Origin: Bacillota bacterium | GTDB lineage: Bacteria > Vulcanimicrobiota > JAMDEM01 | Direction: 5' to 3' | DNA: 9,411 nt | NCBI GenBank assembly: GCA_023486985.1 | Contig: JAMDEM010000051.1 | Coordinates: forward strand, 1 to 9,411 | In this document: one piece after another, positions 4,981 through 9,411 of the stretch | How positions within the stretch are numbered: the first letter of the stretch is position 1 | Layout: each line of letters starts with the position of its first letter | Translations under genes and position numbers: made by a program | The notes under the pieces: generated by a model | The model's database searches: none | The model's input: the letters and a program-made list of their open reading frames with translations, nothing else | Told to the model about the DNA's origin: nothing

Positions 4981-6138
4981 TTAAGGATTTGCTCTTGTAT
5001 TATTTGCCCAGTCATTCTGAAATTGCTGTTCAAAAACTGATGCCGTCGCACTATCATTGATATTTACATCAGCCTCATGGTTGGAAATGCGCTTTTGTCC
5101 TCCAACGGGGGGAGCGGGATTTTTATCATCAAAAGTAAGACCGTTGCCAGTCCAGTTGGCGCTTCCTATAATCAGTTCCTGATTGTCAAATACTCCCCAC
5201 TTCGCGTGGAGGAGCTGGTGACTTGCCATATCCGAATTGTACCATTTAACGCCTATCCCTGCGCTTGCCAGGTCATCATAAGTTTTTTGATTAACCCTAG
5301 CCTGACTGGGGTCAAAGATAACCTTAACATCCACCCCTCGGGCTTTGGCATCCTTCATTGCCTGTATAACATCGGAATCGGTGAAACAGTAAATCTCTGC
5401 ATGAACACTCTTCTTGGCTCCATTAATGTCGTCCACGAGAACCTTATCAATTGCGCTTGAACCGCCGTTTTCTTCAGGAGGCGCAGTGGTGATAAATTTT
5501 ATATTTCCGGATGAAGCATTATTTGGAGGAGTAGGATTGGATGTTGCTTTTCCACCGGAGAATGCCCAGTCTTCATCAAATATCTGCTCTGCATTCTTTG
5601 CTGCAGGTCCATCAATGCGCACATCTGCATCATGGTTTATCGGAGAATTGCTTGACCAGTTCATTCCGCCGATAAGAGCATCTTTTCCGTCAATCACCAG
5701 AAGTTTAACATGGTCAATATTTACGGTATTTGCAGGATAATTTAAAACCTGAACACCGTTCTTTTTCAGGTATGCAACCATATCCGCGTTGTTGATATTC
5801 CCGCTCGGGGTTGCGCTTCCGTCAAGGACAACCTGAACATTTACGCCTCTTTTGGCGGCATCCACAATAAGAGGAAGAAGTTTCTGCTGCTCATCATATC
5901 CCGGTGCGCCAACAGCTCCGTCTTTGCCGTCAACCGCCTTATTTCTCCAGTTATACATTTCCAGCTTTATGCTGCTTTTTGCACTGGCAATCATATCATC
6001 AGCGGAAGTAAAAATATCCTTGCCGCCGATGTCCGGCGTAACTTGATTGGAATCAACAACAGAAGAAGATTTAGACGGAGAAACATTTGCAAAAGACTTT
6101 GAAGGATATGGCTGAATCGGATTTATGCTGGAATTCAT
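4981..6138 (-). CDS. Phospholipase D-like protein with two HKD motifs
   Basis: A 385-residue protein with two PLD repeats. HKD 1 is HVKLLVID (H143, K145, D150) followed by GGMNWSSNS; HKD 2 is HAKWGVFD (H311, K313, D318) followed by IIGSANWTGNG. Two such motifs form one active site acting through a phosphohistidine, so it is predicted active on phosphodiesters: phospholipid, cardiolipin-synthase-like transfer, or nucleic acid. The sequence does not decide which. A Pro/Asn-rich linker (200-212) joins the halves. There is no Sec signal or membrane segment; residues 1-40 are polar and Ser/Pro-rich, with a short NVSPSK motif recalling the C11 peptidase N-terminus. Of possible starts the ATG at 6138 is taken; the ribosome site (AAGGGAT) is weak. 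It has its own promoter and terminator. Confidence 0.88.
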   Translation of the reverse strand: MNSSINPIQPYPSKSFANVSPSKSSSVVDSNQVTPDIGGKDIFTSADDMIASAKSSIKLEMYNWRNKAVDGKDGAVGAPGYDEQQKLLPLIVDAAKRGVNVQVVLDGSATPSGNINNADMVAYLKKNGVQVLNYPANTVNIDHVKLLVIDGKDALIGGMNWSSNSPINHDADVRIDGPAAKNAEQIFDEDWAFSGGKATSNPTPPNNASSGNIKFITTAPPEENGGSSAIDKVLVDDINGAKKSVHAEIYCFTDSDVIQAMKDAKARGVDVKVIFDPSQARVNQKTYDDLASAGIGVKWYNSDMASHQLLHAKWGVFDNQELIIGSANWTGNGLTFDDKNPAPPVGGQKRISNHEADVNINDSATASVFEQQFQNDWANNTRANP

Positions 6139-6174
6139 AACTTCATCCCTTTCTTATATTATCCTTACCCTAAT

Positions 6175-6204
6175 ATATTATCACTTCTGGTGCCCAAAAG
6201 ACAA
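6175..6204 (-). promoter_or_regulatory. Probable promoter of the PLD-like gene
   Basis: On the minus strand TTGTCT (6204-6199) can serve as -35, with GATAAT (6182-6177, 16-bp spacer) or the overlapping TAATAT (6180-6175, 18-bp spacer, preceded by TGA) as -10. The string GTGATAATAT recurs in the rpsO promoter. Confidence 0.5.
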
Positions 6205-6217
6205 TATATTACCTAAA

Positions 6218-6239
6218 TGTTAACAATTTTGTAACAATT
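6218..6239. promoter_or_regulatory. Operator-like site matching the one before the C11 peptidase
   Basis: GTTAACAATTTTGTAAC at 6219-6235 matches the palindrome at 4844-4860 at 14 of 17 positions. It can also be read as TAACAATT at 6221 and 6232, an 11-bp direct repeat. It lies just upstream of the -35 of the PLD-like gene, at nearly the same distance as in the neighbour. Confidence 0.45.
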
Positions 6240-6247
6240 CAAATCCG

Positions 6248-6376
6248 TTATATGCCCCATCTGAATTTCCCAGCTAAATTATCATCAAACTGCTTCTCTG
6301 AAATCAGGGTTGCATAGAACCTTCCATTCTGCGCTTTAACTAGATGTTTTTTGAAACTTTTTAACCAGAGCCGGGG
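6248..6376 (-). other. Open in-frame extension past the YkgJ-type stop codon
   Basis: After the TAA at 6379-6377 the same frame stays open for 42 codons to a second TAA at 6250-6248. The implied peptide (starting PRLWLKSFKKHLVKAQ, ending LAGKFRWGI) looks protein-like and has no start codon of its own. It could be the lost C-terminus of the upstream gene, a readthrough product, or chance. Confidence 0.3.
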
Positions 6377-6868
6377 TTAAACAAAAGGAAATATATATCC
6401 ACCTTTCTGAAATTCCTTTGAAGGAGGATGAGCCAGCAGTAATTTTACATATTCCTTCCAGAGGGGCATTTCATCATGAGTACTGTAATTTACCGGACTC
6501 CTGAAAATGCATTGTCCCGGGATATTGGTGGTGCGCGGCACATAATGTCCCATTATGCGGCAGGCATAGGGCCTTGCAGCATAGGCAAGACAGCCGGCAT
6601 TTTCCCTGTAAAGAGGACAGCACCAGCCCGAATTCACTGAGCGGCGGTCTCCATCGGGTGTTGAAGCAGGTTTGAAGATAAGAGGAATGTTTATTCTTTT
6701 ATCTTCCACATAATGCTTCAGGTATTCATATTCATATTGAGAGCAATAAAAAAAGTAACGGCAGCATTCTTTACATTCACCGCAAGGATTCTCTAAATCA
6801 GGGAAAGGAAGTAACTGGTCAATATCTTTATAAAATTTGATTATATCGTAAAACGGTTCATTAGGCAT
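6377..6868 (-). CDS. CxxCxxCC (YkgJ-type) cysteine-cluster protein
   Basis: A 163-residue cytosolic protein with ten cysteines. CGECKECC (29-36) is the signature of the YkgJ / UPF0153 family, thought to bind zinc or iron. The second half holds CC (83-84), GCLAYAARPYACRIMG (92-107) and C120, fitting a metal cluster ligated from both parts. The biochemical role is not established; members are often suggested to act in metal chelation or protein modification. The promoter TTGACT-16-TAAAAT (6909-6882) would start the mRNA only about 7 nt before the ATG, and no Shine-Dalgarno is visible, so translation may be leaderless. The frame remains open for 42 codons after its stop. It is divergent from the membrane-protein pair at 7090 and has no clear functional tie to it. 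Confidence 0.8.
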   Translation of the reverse strand: MPNEPFYDIIKFYKDIDQLLPFPDLENPCGECKECCRYFFYCSQYEYEYLKHYVEDKRINIPLIFKPASTPDGDRRSVNSGWCCPLYRENAGCLAYAARPYACRIMGHYVPRTTNIPGQCIFRSPVNYSTHDEMPLWKEYVKLLLAHPPSKEFQKGGYIFPFV

Positions 6869-6881
6869 GATTGATATTTAA

Positions 6882-6909
6882 ATTTTAGCAGAGATGAGAA
6901 CAAAGTCAA
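6882..6909 (-). promoter_or_regulatory. Promoter of the YkgJ-type gene, near-leaderless
   Basis: On the minus strand -35 TTGACT (6909-6904), 16-bp spacer, -10 TAAAAT (6887-6882). The predicted start point near 6875 lies only about 7 nt before the ATG at 6868. A second TTGACT lies at 6919-6914. Confidence 0.6.
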
Positions 6910-6928
6910 GCGGAGTCAATCAGCAATT

Positions 6929-6961
6929 TTGACACAAAATTAACGAGGAGTTCTGTATAAA
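6929..6961 (+). promoter_or_regulatory. Possible promoter of the membrane-protein pair
   Basis: A perfect TTGACA (6929-6934) and TATAAA (6956-6961), but with a 21-bp spacer, longer than optimal. It would need an activator that twists DNA, or the true -10 lies elsewhere. It is nearly back to back with the YkgJ-type promoter. Confidence 0.3.
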
Positions 6962-6987
6962 ATTTTTGCCTCCCCTAAGCGCCTTTA

Positions 6988-7063
6988 ATTTGTGCCAGGT
7001 CTAATCCAGAATATTTTTTTCACAAATCAGACCCTTACCGGAAGTCAGATTTTTAGCGGTCTG
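6988..7063 (+). promoter_or_regulatory. Foldable leader with competing stems
   Basis: ATTTGTG (6988-6994) can pair with CACAAAT (7021-7027), extending the pairing of GGTCT (6998-7002) with AGACC (7029-7033). The same 7028-7033 segment (CAGACC) can instead pair with GGTCTG (7058-7063). No T-tract follows. It could be a regulatory leader; no known riboswitch class is recognised. Confidence 0.25.
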
Positions 7064-7089
7064 GGCATAATAAAATACAGGTGAGCAAA

Positions 7090-8034
7090 ATGAAGAGAGA
7101 GGAAAATTCCACGGAAAATGAAACAGCTCCTGCTCCTTCAGGACAACCCGGCACAAATGAAAAGCGCAGGCTTGTGCTGGATGTGCCCCGCTTTGTTATC
7201 CTGCTCATCACTTTAATTATCGGAGTGGTTTATTATCTTATCTTTGATTATTTCTACGACCTCGCCCCTTATGATGCCCGCCTGACCGACACGGCTGTTT
7301 TCTTTAATTTTGAAAAAGACAGGATGAACATGGATGTTTACATGTTCTATGAAAACAAAAGTAAATCACGGGAAAGAAAACAATTGCTCTTTTACCCTGT
7401 TATCTCAAACGAAGAACAGGAGAAGCCTGTATCAGTTGAATTTTCAGAGAAAGTCCTGCCTCAAAACTTCTTTTTCGATAATACGATAATAAATTATAAA
7501 GGGTTTAATGATTTCTCTGCAATTGAGAACTTTACAAATGATATTTCAGCCGGCACATTCACGCCGGTTTCAGCCGAAACAACTGCTGATGGTGAAAGGT
7601 TATGGCTAATGATGAAGCCATCTGAGAAAAAGATAATACGGGCAAGATTTTCTCAGCGTCTTATTTCAACCGATTCTTCAAAAACAAATTACAAGTATTA
7701 TTACGATTTCTCCAACAGTAAATCATGGGGAATTGATTTAAACAATATTTTATATTTCGTATCTCTTCCAGCCGGTAAGATTGTAACAAATACAGACCTA
7801 GCCAATAGAAAAAGCTTCAGTGAAAAACTTAATTATATTTATAACCATTATTATTATCCCCGCAGTCTTATCAGGCTCGGAGATTTGCCAGCACAAAGCT
7901 GCAAAAGAGAAATATTTATAAGCCAACCCTTTTCTCCTACGCTTACAAACGAAAAAAAATCAATATATATTATCCAATATAGAAATGGGTTTGACCCCGG
8001 TATCATCTTTGAGATAGGAGATGGTAAACCATGA
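7090..8034 (+). CDS. Single-span membrane protein of unknown function
   Basis: About 314 residues from the ATG at 7090. A GTG three codons earlier also opens the frame, but AGGTGA at 7079-7084 sits 5 nt before the ATG and overlaps that GTG, so the ATG is preferred. After a polar, Pro/Glu-rich cytoplasmic tail (1-34) with KRR at 25-27, one hydrophobic segment (about 35-52, RFVILLITLIIGVVYYL) acts as a signal anchor. The remaining ~260 residues should lie outside the membrane and are rich in Tyr, Phe and Asn, with no cysteine pair or catalytic motif I recognise. The stop overlaps the start of the next gene (ATGA), so the two are translationally coupled and their products probably work together. 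I do not recognise the family. Confidence 0.75.
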   Translation: MKREENSTENETAPAPSGQPGTNEKRRLVLDVPRFVILLITLIIGVVYYLIFDYFYDLAPYDARLTDTAVFFNFEKDRMNMDVYMFYENKSKSRERKQLLFYPVISNEEQEKPVSVEFSEKVLPQNFFFDNTIINYKGFNDFSAIENFTNDISAGTFTPVSAETTADGERLWLMMKPSEKKIIRARFSQRLISTDSSKTNYKYYYDFSNSKSWGIDLNNILYFVSLPAGKIVTNTDLANRKSFSEKLNYIYNHYYYPRSLIRLGDLPAQSCKREIFISQPFSPTLTNEKKSIYIIQYRNGFDPGIIFEIGDGKP

Positions 8035-8933
8035 AAATTCAAATTGCTTTTCTGACAGCCGCACTTATATTGTATTTAACTTCTCCTGCATTTGCCTGTG
8101 TCCCTCAATCTCAGTTTATATATCCTTTAAATGTAATAATCCTGCTTGCTTTTACTGGCGTTCTATTTTACCGCCGATTTCACTTTGCCCATATTTTTTA
8201 CTATCTTGGAACCGCCTTTTTCCTGGGCTTCCTTGCCCCTGCCATTCCAATCTTATTATTTATCACATTGCCCGTCGGCATCACATTATTTTTTGAAGCA
8301 ATGAAACCAGGCAAGCTACAAAAATCCACCAGACAGAAATTGCCATCCAATGCAAGATGGCGATTACTGATTCCTATAATGTTTTCAGGATGGCTGATAT
8401 TATCTGCCATATTTCCATTGTTTATTATTCCAGGAATATTGGCAATTATGCTCATCACTTCCTTAAAAACTTCTAATGAAAGACCGGAAAATCTGCCCCA
8501 TCCCACAGAAGAAGTGCCAGCGGTACAGAAGTCAATAGCGCTGGCAATATTTGTTATAGTCCTGCTTACTATTCCTTTTTATGCGTTCTACCTTGGAAGC
8601 AATCCAGGAGCAGTAATCCTTTTCTTCTCATTACTCTTGATCGTACTGTCAATGATATTTATAAGAAGCATTATTCGCAAAACAGGAATCCCAAAGGAAG
8701 AATGGATAAGCAGTGTATTTGTATCAGGATTTATTTTTCTTGCAGTCGCATTGATAACTTTTTCTCTAAAAATGACTACTACCTTTGGCTCAAACATTGA
8801 TAACTATATCAACATGCTGCTAATAAAAAAGTCGGAATTTTTTCTCCTATTTTTAGCTCTGCTGGCTGCTCCAGTTATTTTTCTGTACGAAGAACTGCGG
8901 GCAAAAAGAAAACCTGCGGCTTTAAAGGGATAA
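8031..8933 (+). CDS. Polytopic membrane protein of unknown function
   Basis: A 300-residue, highly hydrophobic protein. It begins with a Sec-type signal (residues 1-22; likely cleavage A-F-A before C23; the AFAC sequence is a poor lipobox). Hydrophobic segments follow at about 31-47, 53-89 (one long or two), 112-144, 168-189, 193-212, 226-246 and 268-287, ending in a short basic tail (RAKRKPAALKG). A hydrophilic loop lies at 91-110 and another, Pro/Glu-rich, at 147-167. No transporter or enzyme signature is recognised. It overlaps the preceding gene by 4 nt, suggesting a two-gene unit that puts a bitopic and a polytopic partner in the same membrane. Its stop lies 10 bp from the convergent HAD gene, with no terminator between. 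Confidence 0.75.
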   Translation: MKIQIAFLTAALILYLTSPAFACVPQSQFIYPLNVIILLAFTGVLFYRRFHFAHIFYYLGTAFFLGFLAPAIPILLFITLPVGITLFFEAMKPGKLQKSTRQKLPSNARWRLLIPIMFSGWLILSAIFPLFIIPGILAIMLITSLKTSNERPENLPHPTEEVPAVQKSIALAIFVIVLLTIPFYAFYLGSNPGAVILFFSLLLIVLSMIFIRSIIRKTGIPKEEWISSVFVSGFIFLAVALITFSLKMTTTFGSNIDNYINMLLIKKSEFFLLFLALLAAPVIFLYEELRAKRKPAALKG

Positions 8934-8943
8934 TAATTCAGGA

Positions 8944-9411
8944 CTACTGATGAAAGAAAATTCCTGCAAACTCATTAAGGTCAGAAACCTTGTGGTACAG
9001 GGTGTTTGTAAATCTGCCTTTTCTATCAAGTAATACCGCCTTCATGCCAAGCTCAAGGGCAGGATGAATATCGGTATCGGGATTGTCGCCTACATAAACT
9101 GTCTCGGAAGGTTTTACACCTGCCATTTCAAGGCCTATCTCAAAAATCCTGGGGTCGGGTTTTTCTGTGCCAACCATGGCTGAAACCACAATGAAATCAA
9201 AATAGCCTGTTATATCAAGGTCTCTCAGCCTGTTTTCAAGCCAGTCTTCCCAGTTGGAAATTATCCCCATCTTCTTTTTCTTTTTCTTAAGGACTTTCAA
9301 AGCCGGAAGAACATCTGAGTATAGGTTGTATCTTTCCGGGTTAGAAAAAGCTTCATAAAGCTTATCAACAATTTTTTCACGACTCTCTATGCCAAGCTCT
9401 TCAAGGAGAAT
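8944..9411 (-). CDS. HAD-superfamily hydrolase (subfamily IA), 5' end missing
   Basis: The frame is open from the right edge to a TAG at 8944-8946, giving 155 residues of the C-terminal part. Visible HAD motifs in order: motif II GIISNW, motif III VGTEKPDPRIF, and motif IV VYVGDNPDTDI (about 9068-9092), whose aspartates bind the catalytic magnesium. The nucleophile motif DxDx(T/V) and most of the cap lie beyond the window. The layout resembles the HDHD3/REG-2-like branch of subfamily IA phosphatases; the substrate is unknown. An internal TTG at 9300 gives a shorter frame but is not a start, since conserved sequence continues upstream. A run of six lysines (encoded near 9270-9288, AAG/AAA mix) precedes motif II, where a short basic stretch is usual. 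Confidence 0.85.
   Translation of the reverse strand: MLLEELGIESREKIVDKLYEAFSNPERYNLYSDVLPALKVLKKKKKKMGIISNWEDWLENRLRDLDITGYFDFIVVSAMVGTEKPDPRIFEIGLEMAGVKPSETVYVGDNPDTDIHPALELGMKAVLLDRKGRFTNTLYHKVSDLNEFAGIFFHQ

Noticed and set aside
9268..9300. Frameshift or sequencing error at the A-rich six-lysine stretch of the HAD gene
   Set aside because: Conserved HAD sequence continues in one frame on both sides, so the run is read through normally.

Overview
The window reads as ordinary bacterial chromosome of moderate, slightly AT-rich composition, with Shine-Dalgarno-led genes and Rho-independent terminators. It is probably from an uncultivated or little-studied lineage: the two housekeeping proteins are clear, but several other genes match no family I recognise. 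The sequence alone does not let me name the phylum, and the rpsO-pnp pair is too widespread to help.

Left part (1-3170, + strand): an AT-rich spacer with two perfect DnaA-box 9-mers, a promoter, and rpsO (ribosomal protein S15) with a TTG start. The rpsO leader can fold into a hairpin whose CCTCC loop complements the gene's own Shine-Dalgarno, so it is a good candidate for S15 autoregulation. Next come an intrinsic terminator, a 270-nt spacer that is almost wholly a series of hairpins (four copies of GCGAAGC), and pnp (polynucleotide phosphorylase). A terminator, a spacer rich in hairpins, then pnp recalls the rpsO-pnp layout of E. coli.

Spacer 3096-3495: the pnp terminator, a short sequence shared with the rpsO-pnp spacer, and on the minus strand a structured-RNA remnant. 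The first ~85 nt of that remnant resemble the 5' end of a bacterial group IIC intron. It sits just behind the terminator of the next minus-strand gene, where IIC introns typically insert.

Middle (3496-6868, all minus strand): a clostripain-family (C11) cysteine peptidase, a two-HKD phospholipase-D-like protein, and a CxxCxxCC (YkgJ-type) cysteine-cluster protein. The first two have separate promoters and terminators but share a 17-bp operator-like motif upstream and a similar signal-less N-terminus, so they are probably co-regulated and may share an export route. The YkgJ-type gene looks almost leaderless, and its frame stays open for 42 codons past the stop.

Right part: two translationally coupled + strand genes for unrecognised membrane proteins (7090-8933), converging with only 10 bp between stops on a minus-strand HAD-family phosphatase that runs off the right edge.
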